This document shows positions 16,731 to 26,009 of a DNA stretch of 64,000 bases, in pieces. The stretch is from Thermoactinomyces sp. DSM 45891 (lineage in GTDB: Bacteria > Bacillota > Bacilli > Thermoactinomycetales > Thermoactinomycetaceae). Position numbers and translations under genes: made by a program. Positions within the stretch are counted from its first letter, which is position 1, and every line of letters begins with the position of its first letter. Where the stretch lies: the NCBI RefSeq assembly GCF_900119485.1, contig NZ_FPJZ01000001.1, positions 188,267 to 252,266 on the forward strand, given 5' to 3'. The notes beneath the pieces are model-generated. The model was given only the letters and a program-made list of their open reading frames with translations. It did no database searches and was not told where the DNA came from.

Positions 16731-17738
16731 ATGGTAAATAAACATCGAGTACCTAAAATAATCATTTTTACTGCTCCACTGTTAATGATTCTAGTCATTT
16801 TCCTATCTATTCTCTATGGAGCAAAATCATTTGATCCAATGACTGTTTGGAATTCAATCTTTCACTATCATGCAGACAATAAGGATCATGCCATTATTCA
16901 GAGTTCGCGAATCCCTAGAGCACTAGGCGCATTACTCATAGGTGCATATCTAGCCATATCGGGTGCACTCATGCAGGGGATGACAAGAAACTATCTTGCA
17001 TCCCCTTCTATTATGGGTGTTACGGATGGGTCCGTTTTTGTGATTACGCTATGCATGGTCTTCATTCCAAGCCTCTCTTCTTATCAGATGATACTCGCCT
17101 CTATGATCGGGTCCGCGCTAGGTGCAATCATCGTATTTGGTTTTGGATCACTTGTTCGAAATGGACTTTCTCCAATTCGTCTAGCTATTATTGGCACCGT
17201 AATTGGTACCTTTTTAAGTAGTCTTTCCGCTGCGATTGCTTCCTACTTTCAAGTATCACAAAATGTTAGCTTCTGGTACAATGCTAGGCTACATCAAATC
17301 GATCCAAGTATGCTAAAACTAGCTATCCCTTGCGGTATTGTCGGTATAATCCTTGCCTTATACGTATCAAAATCCATCACTATTCTTTCACTGGGAGAAG
17401 AGATCTCTATTACTCTCGGGCAACGTACCCAGTACATAAAAGTGATGTCAATGTTAGCCGTTATATTCCTAACTGGAACAGCGGTTGCTTTAGTTGGAAA
17501 AATTGGATTTGTTGGACTCATCATCCCACATATGACTCGATTTCTAGTAGGGATCGACTACAGATGGGTTATTCCCTGCGCAGGAATCATAGGCGGGTTA
17601 TTCCTCGCTGTATGTGATATTCTAAGCCGATTTATTAATTATCCATTTGAAACCCCGATTGGTGTTTTGACTGCCATTATCGGCGTTCCTTTCTTCCTCT
17701 ACCTCATTCGCACCAAAGGGGGGAAGAATGTTGTCTAA
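16731..17738 (+). CDS. feuB: Iron-siderophore ABC permease, first subunit
   Basis: A 335-residue FecCD-family membrane protein with about nine or ten hydrophobic segments and the family coupling sequence VGKIGFVGLIIPHMTR near residue 260. With the product of the next gene it forms the channel for ferric siderophore uptake. It starts 30 bp behind feuA and its last codons overlap the next gene by 11 bp, so the two subunits are probably made in equal amounts. Confidence 0.9.
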   Translation: MVNKHRVPKIIIFTAPLLMILVIFLSILYGAKSFDPMTVWNSIFHYHADNKDHAIIQSSRIPRALGALLIGAYLAISGALMQGMTRNYLASPSIMGVTDGSVFVITLCMVFIPSLSSYQMILASMIGSALGAIIVFGFGSLVRNGLSPIRLAIIGTVIGTFLSSLSAAIASYFQVSQNVSFWYNARLHQIDPSMLKLAIPCGIVGIILALYVSKSITILSLGEEISITLGQRTQYIKVMSMLAVIFLTGTAVALVGKIGFVGLIIPHMTRFLVGIDYRWVIPCAGIIGGLFLAVCDILSRFINYPFETPIGVLTAIIGVPFFLYLIRTKGGKNVV

Positions 17739-18738
17739 ACCAACAGGCTCTCGATATATAAAAAGCTTATTGATCCTTATCACGCTATTCATCACACTAT
17801 TTTATATCAGCCTCACCAATGGAACTTTTGACCTGACCGTAAACGATGTCTTAAGCACTCTTTTACGGATCAATCCAGACTCAGATCATGATTTTGTCCT
17901 ATTCGACCTTCGGCTTCCAAGAATCATTGTTGCCAGTTTAGTAGGTCTGGGACTCGGGGTTGCTGGAGCGATCATCCAAGGAATCACAAAAAATGGTTTA
18001 GCTGATCCGGGCATTTTGGGGATTAATGCAGGCGCAGGTGCAGCCATCGTCCTATTTCTGTTCTTTTTTCATGAGTATCTTGCCTCATCTTCTGTTCTCA
18101 TGCAACCTTTGTTCGGATTGATTGGTGGGCTAGGAGCCTCAATGATCATTTATCTGTTAGCTTGGAAAAATGGTCGAATCGATACGCAACGGCTCATTCT
18201 AACCGGGATTGCCATCAGCTCCGGCTTTGGTGCGCTCGCTATGTATCTATCGCTAAAAATGAAATCAACCGACTTTGAAATGGCAACCGTCTGGACTATG
18301 GGGAGTGTATACAATGCGAACTGGCAATCGATTCTCGCCATGCTACCCTGGTTCCTCCTTATCATCCCGATCTATCGAAAATCCTACTTGCTGGACTTGT
18401 TTCAACTAGAGGAATCGAGCTTGAAAAGTTTAGGTGTCCCGTTCGAAAAAGAAAAAGTAATCCTTTTATTAAGCAGCATCGGGCTCGTAAGTGCTTGTGT
18501 ATCTGTATCGGGTGGAATTGGTTTTATTGGTCTAATGGCTCCTCATATCGCCAAACAACTCGTTGGGCTCAGACATCGCAACATCTTACCTATCTGTGGT
18601 TTAATCGGCATGACCCTTGTCGTCGGATCTGACTTTGTCGCTAAGAATCTATTCCCAGCAGAAATATCGGTAGGGATCGTCATTTCCATCATCGGCGTAC
18701 CTTATTTTCTTTATTTACTATTAAAGACTAGAAGTTAG
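17728..18738 (+). CDS. feuC: Iron-siderophore ABC permease, second subunit
   Basis: The 336-residue protein is the second FecCD-family permease. The coupling segment SGGIGFIGLMAPHIAKQLVG is present near residue 260 and the C-terminal region ends in FLYLLLKT, typical of the family. The ATG at 17728 follows GGGGGG and overlaps the end of feuB. Together with FeuB it would form the membrane channel for ferric bacillibactin. Confidence 0.9.
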   Translation: MLSKPTGSRYIKSLLILITLFITLFYISLTNGTFDLTVNDVLSTLLRINPDSDHDFVLFDLRLPRIIVASLVGLGLGVAGAIIQGITKNGLADPGILGINAGAGAAIVLFLFFFHEYLASSSVLMQPLFGLIGGLGASMIIYLLAWKNGRIDTQRLILTGIAISSGFGALAMYLSLKMKSTDFEMATVWTMGSVYNANWQSILAMLPWFLLIIPIYRKSYLLDLFQLEESSLKSLGVPFEKEKVILLLSSIGLVSACVSVSGGIGFIGLMAPHIAKQLVGLRHRNILPICGLIGMTLVVGSDFVAKNLFPAEISVGIVISIIGVPYFLYLLLKTRS

Positions 18739-18756
18739 ATTTTAGGAGAGATCTTT

Positions 18757-19590
18757 ATGAGTATCCTTCGTGTAGAAAATGTAGAAGCAAGATATGATGG
18801 GCATGTAATCTTTGAAAATCTGTGCCTAGATGTATTAGAAGGGAAAATTACAACGATTATTGGTCCAAATGGCTGCGGGAAATCTACGCTACTGAAAACC
18901 ATGGGGCGAATTCTCAAACCGAAAATCGGAAAAGTGTATTTGCAGGAACAAGATATCAACACCCTGCCTACGCAAGAAATCGCTAAACGTCTCACCTTGC
19001 TCCCTCAAAATCCGCTAGCCCCCGGAGAACTAGCAGTAGAGGAACTGATTTCATATGGTAGATATCCGCATCGGAAAAACATCAGTAAACTAACTACAGA
19101 AGACCAAGAAAAAATGGAATGGGCGATGGAAATCACACACACTCTCCCCTACCGCAATCGCCCAATCGGGAGCTTGTCCGGGGGACAAAGGCAAAAAGTA
19201 TGGTTAGCCATGGCTCTCGCCCAAGATACAACAGCCTTATTATTGGACGAACCGACTACTTATTTAGACCTAGCCCATCAATTAGATGTATTACAAATCG
19301 TCGAAAATCTAAACCAAAATCATCAATGTACTGTTGTCATGGTACTGCACGATATTAACCATGCTGCTCGATTTTCGCATGAAATTGTGGGGATGCGGGA
19401 CGGAAAAATCATGGCAACAGGGAGTCCTCATGAACTGATTACTGTGGATATCTTAAAGCAAATCTTTCATATCGATGCCCGAATTATGATCGATCCGTTC
19501 AATGGTTCGCCTGTTTGTTTTGGGTATGAAAGTGCATTAGCGAAGGAAGAGTTAGAATTGCTTAAGGAAAAGGAGAATATTGCCACATGA
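18757..19590 (+). CDS. Iron-siderophore ABC transporter ATPase
   Basis: A 277-residue ABC ATPase with Walker A GPNGCGKST, signature LSGGQRQ, Walker B ALLLDEPT and the switch histidine in VMVLHD. It resembles FepC/YusV proteins that power siderophore uptake. B. subtilis feuABC has no ATPase of its own and borrows YusV; here the ATPase gene is part of the operon, 18 bp behind feuC. Its last bases overlap the esterase start in ATGA. Confidence 0.92.
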   Translation: MSILRVENVEARYDGHVIFENLCLDVLEGKITTIIGPNGCGKSTLLKTMGRILKPKIGKVYLQEQDINTLPTQEIAKRLTLLPQNPLAPGELAVEELISYGRYPHRKNISKLTTEDQEKMEWAMEITHTLPYRNRPIGSLSGGQRQKVWLAMALAQDTTALLLDEPTTYLDLAHQLDVLQIVENLNQNHQCTVVMVLHDINHAARFSHEIVGMRDGKIMATGSPHELITVDILKQIFHIDARIMIDPFNGSPVCFGYESALAKEELELLKEKENIAT

Positions 19591-20408
19591 GCAGCAGTGT
19601 TATGAAAATTGAATCATCTTCTCCTCAAATAGACCGCTGGATTGTACGTAGCAAAGAGTTAAATTTACCCTACCATTTAGATATTTCTGTACCGACAAAG
19701 CCTGCGCCACCTACGGGGTATCCAGTAATCTATGTATTGGACGGAAACGCCTTTTTCCAGACTATACAAGAACAAGTCCGCTTACAATCAAAACGATCTG
19801 ATAAAACAGGGGTTCACCCTTCCATTGTCGTCAGTATCGGTTATCCAGGCGACACCGATTTTAATCTTCCACGAAGGTTCTATGATTTTACAGCACCATC
19901 CGAATCAGAAGTTCCTCCAAAGCCAAATGGTGAAAAGTGGCCCGAATCAGGTGGAGCTCATCAATTTCTTCACTTTATCGAAACCGAACTAAAACCATTT
20001 GTTTTAGAGAACTATAAAGTGGATGAACATAAACAAACTCTTTTTGGCCACTCTCTAGGAGGTTTGTTTGTCCTCGAAGTACTCTTTACCAAACCTCAAT
20101 CTTTCCAAGGATATATAGCAAGCAGTCCTTCGATCTGGTGGAATCAATGTGATGTTTTGACTAGAGAAGCCCAGTTCCCTTCTCTTATCTCTTCCAAAAT
20201 TCGTCTATTTCTTACAGTAGGATCCTTAGAACTGGATCATATGGTAAAAGATGCTACTTTGTTATCTGAACGGCTCCAATCTCTGACTCACGACACCTTT
20301 CAAATGAGCTTTCACAATGCAGAATTTGAAAATCACTTATCTGTTGTAGCTGCAACGTTGAGTCGCGCTCTACGTTTTGTTGGAAATGATGAGGCGCCTA
20401 TTTATTAG
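19587..20408 (+). CDS. besA: Ferri-siderophore esterase (BesA-like)
   Basis: A 273-residue alpha/beta hydrolase of the esterase-D/Fes type, with the nucleophile motif FGHSLGGLF, the early YVLDGNAFF strand and a late histidine in ENHLSV. BesA hydrolyses the trilactone ring of ferri-bacillibactin in the cytoplasm so that iron can be released. The gene overlaps the ATPase gene by 4 bp and ends the uptake operon, which strongly supports this role. No signal peptide is seen, as expected for a cytoplasmic enzyme. Confidence 0.88.
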   Translation: MSSSVMKIESSSPQIDRWIVRSKELNLPYHLDISVPTKPAPPTGYPVIYVLDGNAFFQTIQEQVRLQSKRSDKTGVHPSIVVSIGYPGDTDFNLPRRFYDFTAPSESEVPPKPNGEKWPESGGAHQFLHFIETELKPFVLENYKVDEHKQTLFGHSLGGLFVLEVLFTKPQSFQGYIASSPSIWWNQCDVLTREAQFPSLISSKIRLFLTVGSLELDHMVKDATLLSERLQSLTHDTFQMSFHNAEFENHLSVVAATLSRALRFVGNDEAPIY

Positions 20409-20415
20409 CATAAAT

Positions 20416-20467
20416 GATCGGTATTCAAAGATCCTATTCCTGTAGGAATGACCTTTGAATACCGATC
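20416..20467 (+). terminator. Long inverted repeat, likely terminator of the feu operon
   Basis: A perfect 15 bp inverted repeat (GATCGGTATTCAAAG at 20416-20430 and its complement at 20453-20467) encloses a second small hairpin (ATTCC TGTA GGAAT). The downstream TCTTTGATTTC is only moderately T-rich, so termination efficiency is uncertain. Confidence 0.65.
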
Positions 20468-20470
20468 TCT

Positions 20471-20498
20471 TTGATTTCACACACCTTTATCGTATAAT
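20471..20498 (+). promoter_or_regulatory. Sigma-A promoter of the asparaginase operon
   Basis: TTGATT (20471-20476) and a perfect TATAAT (20493-20498) are spaced by 16 bp, about 35 bp upstream of the coding start. Confidence 0.65.
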
Positions 20499-20534
20499 AC
20501 TAAGGTTAGTCATCACAGAAAGGCAGGCACATTG

Positions 20535-21503
20535 ATGAGAACAATTCAAATCATTACAACTGGTGGCACAATTGGGATGGCTGTAGATCCCGAATCACAA
20601 GGAGCTAAGCCCAATAGCTTCTCATTTATCACGGATAACATTTCTCTATTTTCACCGTATGCCCGCATACAAGTGGATTCCTATCTTAATATTCCAAGCC
20701 CTCATATAACACTGGATCATATGGTAAATCTTGCTCAAAAAGTGACACATTATCTAAAACAACCCGAAATTGATGGAGTCGTCATTACCCACGGGACTGA
20801 TACCATGGAGGAAACTGCCTATTATCTACAACATGTCTTACCAAAAGAAAAGCCAGTTATCATAACGGGGTCGATGTCCAATCAAAGCGAAGCTAGTTTT
20901 GATGGGCTACAAAATCTTGTTCACTCTGTACATATTGCAACGTTACCCGAATCTGCACCGCACGGAGTCTTAGTTGTGTTCCAAAATGAGGTACATAGTC
21001 CGATCTATATGACGAAAACATACCCAGATCGCCTCCCTTTCTTCGAATCCTTAGTAGTCGGTCCAATGGCAAAGCGATTAAAAGCGGATGAATTTGAGTG
21101 GATTGTCCCGGCACTCAACCACCCACAATTCCCCATCCAACACTTAACGAAAGAGGTCGTACTCTTCACTGCCTATGCAGGCATGGATCGTTCTTATATC
21201 GATTGGGCAATTGCTAATAAAAAGGATGGTATCGTCATTCAAGCATTAGGCTTCGGACACCTACCACCTGCAGTGATCCCAGCTATTGTAGAAGCCATTC
21301 AATCTGGTATTCCTGTCGTCATCACTTCACGATGCGCCTATAGTGCGACAGGTACCACGTATGCATATGAAGGAGGAGGGAAACATTTAGAAGAACTCGG
21401 CTGTATCCTTGCCCAAGGGAATGGTCAAAAAATAAGAATCTTCCTAAGCATGATTCTAGAACAAACCACTAACGCAACCAAAATCAAAACCTACTTTAGC
21501 TAG
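20535..21503 (+). CDS. L-asparaginase
   Basis: The protein has both catalytic threonine motifs of the asparaginase family: TTGGTIGM at the N terminus and THGTDTMEETA near residue 85. It deaminates asparagine to aspartate and ammonia. There is no signal peptide, so the enzyme is probably cytoplasmic. I use the ATG at 20535; a TTG lies one codon before it. The next gene, a purine permease, starts 18 bp downstream and is probably co-transcribed. Confidence 0.9.
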   Translation: MRTIQIITTGGTIGMAVDPESQGAKPNSFSFITDNISLFSPYARIQVDSYLNIPSPHITLDHMVNLAQKVTHYLKQPEIDGVVITHGTDTMEETAYYLQHVLPKEKPVIITGSMSNQSEASFDGLQNLVHSVHIATLPESAPHGVLVVFQNEVHSPIYMTKTYPDRLPFFESLVVGPMAKRLKADEFEWIVPALNHPQFPIQHLTKEVVLFTAYAGMDRSYIDWAIANKKDGIVIQALGFGHLPPAVIPAIVEAIQSGIPVVITSRCAYSATGTTYAYEGGGKHLEELGCILAQGNGQKIRIFLSMILEQTTNATKIKTYFS

Positions 21504-21521
21504 AAACAGAGGGAATAAATC

Positions 21522-22793
21522 GTGAAACCACTTCGCACACTCTTTGAGTTTGAAAAAAATAATACTACTTTTCAACGAGAAATTACCGCAGGTTTAACCG
21601 CATTTTTTACAGTAGCCTATATCATCGTGGTAAATAGTTCCATCCTCCATGATAGTGGGATCAATCTTCAGATGGCCGTTTTGGCGACTGTTTTTGTCTC
21701 CATCTTCGGATGTCTATTAATCGGTCTATATGCAAATGCCCCTATCGTCCTCGTACCCGGCATGGGCATTAACACATATTTCACCTATACCATTGTACAA
21801 AACCAAGGTTTATCATGGCAGTCAGCTCTTGGAATCGTGGTAATCTCTGGCCTTATCTTCATGATTATCGCTTTTACCAGCCTAGGCGTAAAAATTACCC
21901 AGGCAATCCCTTCCTCTCTTAAACATGCTATCTCGGTTGGTATCGGTGTCCTCATCACCTTTATCGGTTTGCAAAAGGGCGGAGTCGTCTTAGTGCACCC
22001 GCAAACAGGGCTTCAGTTAGGGAATCTAAGCGACCCACAAGTAATCTTAACCTTAATAGGCCTTCTAATTGCACTCACATTATTTATACTAGATCTAAAA
22101 GCAGCGTTTTTACTAACCATTCTTTCCATCACTGGATTGGCCGCTTATATCGGAATTACAAACGTATCAGCTTCCGAGTCCCTACAAATTAGTGAATACA
22201 CATCGTTCTTTGGCTCCTTTTCGCTCAAAGACATTGGAAAAGTAGATTTTTGGTTAGCTGTTTTCTCGTTAACTCTTCTTTCTGTATTTGAACATGTTGG
22301 CTTACTTCAAGGACTACTTCCTAACAAAGACCGCTTTGCACGTTCCCTAAAAGCGGGTTCCGTTACAGCCATGGTATCCGGATTATTTGGCACCAGCCCG
22401 ACCATTAGCGCGGCCGAAAGCGCAGCCGGAACCGCTGTAGGTGGACGAACTGGACTAACAGCGATTACAACTGGGCTTGCATTTGCGTTAACCCTATTAT
22501 TTTTACCATTTATTAACATGATTCCAAACAGTGCTACCTCTCCTATTCTAGTCATCGTAGGGGCACTCATGTTTCAATCAGTAAAAGAGATTCCGTTCCA
22601 TAATCTCAGCGAAGCCATCCCTGCCTTTTTGCTTATCATCTTCATCGGCTTCACACAGAGCATCCCGGATGGAATGGCATTCGGCTTTATAAGCTACGCC
22701 ATCGTCCGGATCGTCAAAAAAGATTTCCGTAAGGACAATATTGTGTTATTCGTAATTGCAGGACTATTTCTCATATCATTGTTTTTGAAGTAA
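21522..22793 (+). CDS. NCS2-family purine permease (AzgA/PbuG type)
   Basis: A 423-residue membrane protein with about 12 to 14 hydrophobic segments. The N terminus FEFEKNNTTFQREITAGLTAF and the middle motif TSPTISAAESAAGTAVGGRT are signatures of the AzgA branch of nucleobase transporters, which import adenine, guanine or hypoxanthine with protons. The exact purine cannot be read from sequence. It starts with GTG after AGAGGGA, following the asparaginase gene, and is closed by a strong terminator. Confidence 0.9.
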   Translation: MKPLRTLFEFEKNNTTFQREITAGLTAFFTVAYIIVVNSSILHDSGINLQMAVLATVFVSIFGCLLIGLYANAPIVLVPGMGINTYFTYTIVQNQGLSWQSALGIVVISGLIFMIIAFTSLGVKITQAIPSSLKHAISVGIGVLITFIGLQKGGVVLVHPQTGLQLGNLSDPQVILTLIGLLIALTLFILDLKAAFLLTILSITGLAAYIGITNVSASESLQISEYTSFFGSFSLKDIGKVDFWLAVFSLTLLSVFEHVGLLQGLLPNKDRFARSLKAGSVTAMVSGLFGTSPTISAAESAAGTAVGGRTGLTAITTGLAFALTLLFLPFINMIPNSATSPILVIVGALMFQSVKEIPFHNLSEAIPAFLLIIFIGFTQSIPDGMAFGFISYAIVRIVKKDFRKDNIVLFVIAGLFLISLFLK

Positions 22794-22803
22794 ATCAAGA
22801 CAT

Positions 22804-22846
22804 ACAACCCCCTTCCCATCAAAATGGGTAAGGGGGTTGTATTATT
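22804..22846. terminator. Bidirectional intrinsic terminator
   Basis: ACAACCCCCTTCCCAT / ATGGG(TA)AGGGGGTTGT forms a long stem between the convergent purine permease and YpdA-like genes. Confidence 0.85.
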
Positions 22847-23816
22847 AGACCGATCGCTTACGCATTACATCTTCTGCTATCTTCTTCCCATGATGACGAC
22901 CATTTTCTATAAAAATCTTAGTTGAATCAAACCCTGTAGCCACTACACCTGCTAAATAGACACCTGAGATACTTGTTTCCATCGAGTCACGTAAAATGGG
23001 AACATATCGCTCTGAATCCATTTTCACACCTAGTTTCTCTAAAAGAGATAGGTTAGGATGATAGCCAGTCATAGCGAATACGACATCAGCAGGAATCGAT
23101 AATGTTTGCCCCTTTACATCCACAATCACCTCATGTGGTGTGATTTCTTGGATTTGCGCTTCCCAAATCATCTTCACTCGCCCATGTTCAATAGCCGCTT
23201 CCATTTGGGGTAGCACCCATGCCTTCACGCTAGATGGAAAAGCATCCTTACGGTATACCATCGTGACATCCGTTCCCGCTAATGATAACTCTAAAGCTGT
23301 ATCAATCGCAGAGTTCCGCCCCCCTATAACGACTGCTTTTTGATACGCGTAAGGGTGTGCATCTTTAAAGTAGTGATGGACATGGGGCATTTTCTCCCCA
23401 GGTACCTTTAGTAAATTAGGATTATCATAATAACCAGTAGCAAGAATGACATTCCCAGCCTCATAAACCTGTTTCCCTTGACGATTTTCACTTGTTATAC
23501 AAAACCCATCTGGTATTCGCTGTACATCGATTACTTCTTCATGCGTGTGGATCGGAATTTGAAATAGATGAGCCAATGTCCTAAAATATTTGAGTGCCTC
23601 TTCCCTACTTGGTCTCTCTTTAGATGAGATAAAAGGAACTCCACCTATTTCGATCTTATCAGGAGTACTAAAAAAAGTCATAGATGATGGATAGTGGTAG
23701 ACAGAATTAACAGCACATCCCTTTTCTAGAATGAGCGGCTCAATTCCTACCTTTTTTAATTCAATAGCTGTGGATAATCCACAGGGGCCTGCACCAATAA
23801 TAATGGCTTCATGCAT
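22845..23816 (-). CDS. ypdA: YpdA-family bacillithiol disulfide reductase
   Basis: A flavoprotein of about 323 residues with an N-terminal FAD-binding GAGPCG motif whose cysteine corresponds to the active cysteine reported for YpdA, and a second dinucleotide-binding segment VIGGRNSAID for NADPH. YpdA (Bdr) reduces oxidised bacillithiol in Firmicutes. I chose the ATG at 23816, where the flavin motif follows at once; the frame opens at 23849. It lies 75 bp behind glutamate dehydrogenase, the same neighbour pair as B. subtilis ypdA-gudB. Confidence 0.88.
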   Translation of the reverse strand: MHEAIIIGAGPCGLSTAIELKKVGIEPLILEKGCAVNSVYHYPSSMTFFSTPDKIEIGGVPFISSKERPSREEALKYFRTLAHLFQIPIHTHEEVIDVQRIPDGFCITSENRQGKQVYEAGNVILATGYYDNPNLLKVPGEKMPHVHHYFKDAHPYAYQKAVVIGGRNSAIDTALELSLAGTDVTMVYRKDAFPSSVKAWVLPQMEAAIEHGRVKMIWEAQIQEITPHEVIVDVKGQTLSIPADVVFAMTGYHPNLSLLEKLGVKMDSERYVPILRDSMETSISGVYLAGVVATGFDSTKIFIENGRHHGKKIAEDVMRKRSV

Positions 23817-23891
23817 CGAAATTTCATTCCTTTTCCAAAAGAAAAACACCCATTGGATAGGGCGTTTTCATATTCAAAATCGTTATTTTTA

Positions 23892-25175
23892 TTATACCCA
23901 ACCCCTGAAGCGTGATGCCTCGGCCATTTTTCTTACCCCTACCATGTAGGCAGCCAAGCGCATGTCCACACCTCGAGATTCAGCGGCGTTATAAACATTT
24001 TCAAAACCCTTAACCATCACTTTTTCGAGCTTCTCTTCCACTTCTTCCTCAGTCCAGTAATACCCTTGATTATTCTGAACCCACTCGAAATAGGAAACCG
24101 TTACTCCACCTGCACTTGCCAGTACGTCTGGAACAATCAAAACACCACGCTCATGAAGGATTTGCGTTGCTTCTAATGTTGTTGGGCCGTTCGCCGCTTC
24201 TACTACGATACCCGCTTTAATCTTATGAGCATTTTTCGCCGTAATCTGGTTTTCGACAGCAGCCGGAACCAAAATGTCACAATCTAGCTCTAGTAGTTCT
24301 TGATTTGTAATCGTCTCTTTAAACAAGTTCGTTACGGTTCCAAAAGAATCACGACGCTCGATCAAATATTCTATATCTAAGCCGCTTGGATCATGCAAAG
24401 CCGCATGTGCATCGGAAATCCCGATTACTTTAGCGCCTGCTTCATGCATAAACTTCGCTAGGAAACTACCTGCATTACCAAAACCTTGAACGACCACTCT
24501 TGCTCCCTTTAATTCCAAGCCACGTTTTTTAGCAGCTTCCCCGATCATGATCGTAACACCTTTAGCAGTAGCGGTTTCACGTCCCCGTGATCCTCCAAGT
24601 ACTAAAGGCTTACCTGTAATAAAACCTGGGGAATCAAATTCACGAATGCGGCTATACTCATCCATCATCCACGCCATTACTTGCGAGTTTGTAAAGACGT
24701 CTGGTGCGGGGATATCCTTTGTAGGACCAACTAGCTGACTAATCGCTCGTACATATCCACGAGAAATACGCTCTAACTCACCAAATGACATCTTACGCGG
24801 ATCGCAGATAATACCACCTTTACCACCGCCGTATGGCAAATCGACAATTCCCGATTTTAAACTCATCCAAATTGAAAGCGCTTTCACTTCTGATTCGGTC
24901 ACATCTGGATGGAAACGAACTCCACCCTTAGTTGGGCCCACTGCATCATTGTGTTGCGCACGATATCCAGTAAATACCTGTACAGAACCATCATCCATTT
25001 TAATTGGAATACGTACAGTTAATACGCGTTGCGGTTCCTTTAACAATTCATACATCGCTTCTGAATATCCAAGCTTATCAAGTGCTTCTTTAATAACAGT
25101 TTGTGTTGATAAAAGTACATCTAGATTTTCCTGTTCGCGAGACTCCTGACCTGTGGCCATCGTATGTTGTCCCAT
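23892..25175 (-). CDS. gudB: NAD-dependent glutamate dehydrogenase
   Basis: About 427 residues of the hexameric glutamate dehydrogenase family, interconverting glutamate with 2-oxoglutarate and ammonia. The substrate-site segments GPTKGGVRFHP, PYGGGKGGI and PAPDVFT hold the conserved lysines and aspartate, and VVQGFGNAGS is the NAD-binding motif. The sequence resembles B. subtilis GudB/RocG throughout. I prefer the ATG at 25175, 5 nt after GAGGTGG; other starts lie a few codons upstream. It is followed by ypdA, as in B. subtilis. Confidence 0.94.
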   Translation of the reverse strand: MGQHTMATGQESREQENLDVLLSTQTVIKEALDKLGYSEAMYELLKEPQRVLTVRIPIKMDDGSVQVFTGYRAQHNDAVGPTKGGVRFHPDVTESEVKALSIWMSLKSGIVDLPYGGGKGGIICDPRKMSFGELERISRGYVRAISQLVGPTKDIPAPDVFTNSQVMAWMMDEYSRIREFDSPGFITGKPLVLGGSRGRETATAKGVTIMIGEAAKKRGLELKGARVVVQGFGNAGSFLAKFMHEAGAKVIGISDAHAALHDPSGLDIEYLIERRDSFGTVTNLFKETITNQELLELDCDILVPAAVENQITAKNAHKIKAGIVVEAANGPTTLEATQILHERGVLIVPDVLASAGGVTVSYFEWVQNNQGYYWTEEEVEEKLEKVMVKGFENVYNAAESRGVDMRLAAYMVGVRKMAEASRFRGWV

Positions 25176-25358
25176 CATTACCACCTCGAAGAGTAATTAC
25201 AAATAAAAGAAAAAGGTCCAAACACTGTAGAAATGTAATAGCAAACCAAGTATACACCAATTATATTAGGTAAGAGAACCCCTATCACTATCACACTCTA
25301 CTACATTATGATTCCAGAATCAATTATACAGGATGCAAAATGAATTTACATTGATGAC

Positions 25359-25384
25359 AAAAAGCACGTCCTAACCGGACGTGC
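25359..25384 (-). terminator. Terminator of mecA
   Basis: GCACGTCC / GGACGTGC stem followed on the minus strand by TTTTTG, directly at the end of mecA. Confidence 0.8.
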
Positions 25385-25985
25385 CTTGATCACTTGTACC
25401 AAAACATTTATTAATCTCACGAATCGCATTATTTCCCCAAATTACTTTGCCATACTCGGTAAGAACAGCATCTGTGACTGTAGAGGCTTCTCCATACTCA
25501 GATAACATTGCGACCAGTGTATCCAGATTAGGCGCTTCCAGTCCTTCATCTAGCACTAGATAGTAAACATCTTGGTAGGTGTATACTCTTCCACCTTGAG
25601 GAATAATTGACTTCATGCGTATCGCTGCCTGAATCAGATATTCGAGGTCAGAAAACCGGAAGATTACTCGATCCGTCTCTTCCATAGTGACTTCTAACTC
25701 ATACATATCATCCGTATCAAAGTCATCATCGCTTGCCTGTGGTGTGCGACCACGAGTTACCACCACAACCATACCTTGTGCAGGCATTGCAAACACCTCT
25801 ACTGCAACAGGTCCAGCAATCTCAAAGCCCAACTCTTGGTATGCATGCTCCATCATATCGTTGAACAATTCATGTACCTTAGGGATATCACGCCACATGT
25901 CTTCTTTCTTGATCCCGCGATCCATGAGATCGTCTAAGGTCAAGAAGAAACGGACCTTGTCTCCCCCTAGACGCTCGACACGCAT
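25371..25985 (-). CDS. mecA: MecA adaptor protein for ClpC/ClpP
   Basis: A 204-residue acidic protein with the MecA N-terminal domain (MRVERLGGDKVRFFLTLDDL) and a C-terminal domain (about residues 110-200) that in B. subtilis binds ClpC. MecA targets ComK and other proteins for degradation by ClpCP and is needed for ClpC assembly. The start at 25985 follows a strong GGGAGGG site 6 nt before the ATG; the open frame continues upstream but the extra 42 residues do not fit the family. It is preceded by a small hairpin and its own leader. Confidence 0.93.
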   Translation of the reverse strand: MRVERLGGDKVRFFLTLDDLMDRGIKKEDMWRDIPKVHELFNDMMEHAYQELGFEIAGPVAVEVFAMPAQGMVVVVTRGRTPQASDDDFDTDDMYELEVTMEETDRVIFRFSDLEYLIQAAIRMKSIIPQGGRVYTYQDVYYLVLDEGLEAPNLDTLVAMLSEYGEASTVTDAVLTEYGKVIWGNNAIREINKCFGTSDQGTSG

Positions 25986-26009
25986 GATTAACCCTCCCTC
26001 ACTGGAGAC

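Noticed and set aside
20532..20534. TTG as start of the asparaginase gene
   Set aside because: An ATG follows immediately and lies at a suitable distance from the ribosome site.
23892..25175. Possible cryptic gudB with an internal duplication as in B. subtilis 168
   Set aside because: The frame is continuous and the active-site segments are intact; I see no tandem duplication in the translated sequence.
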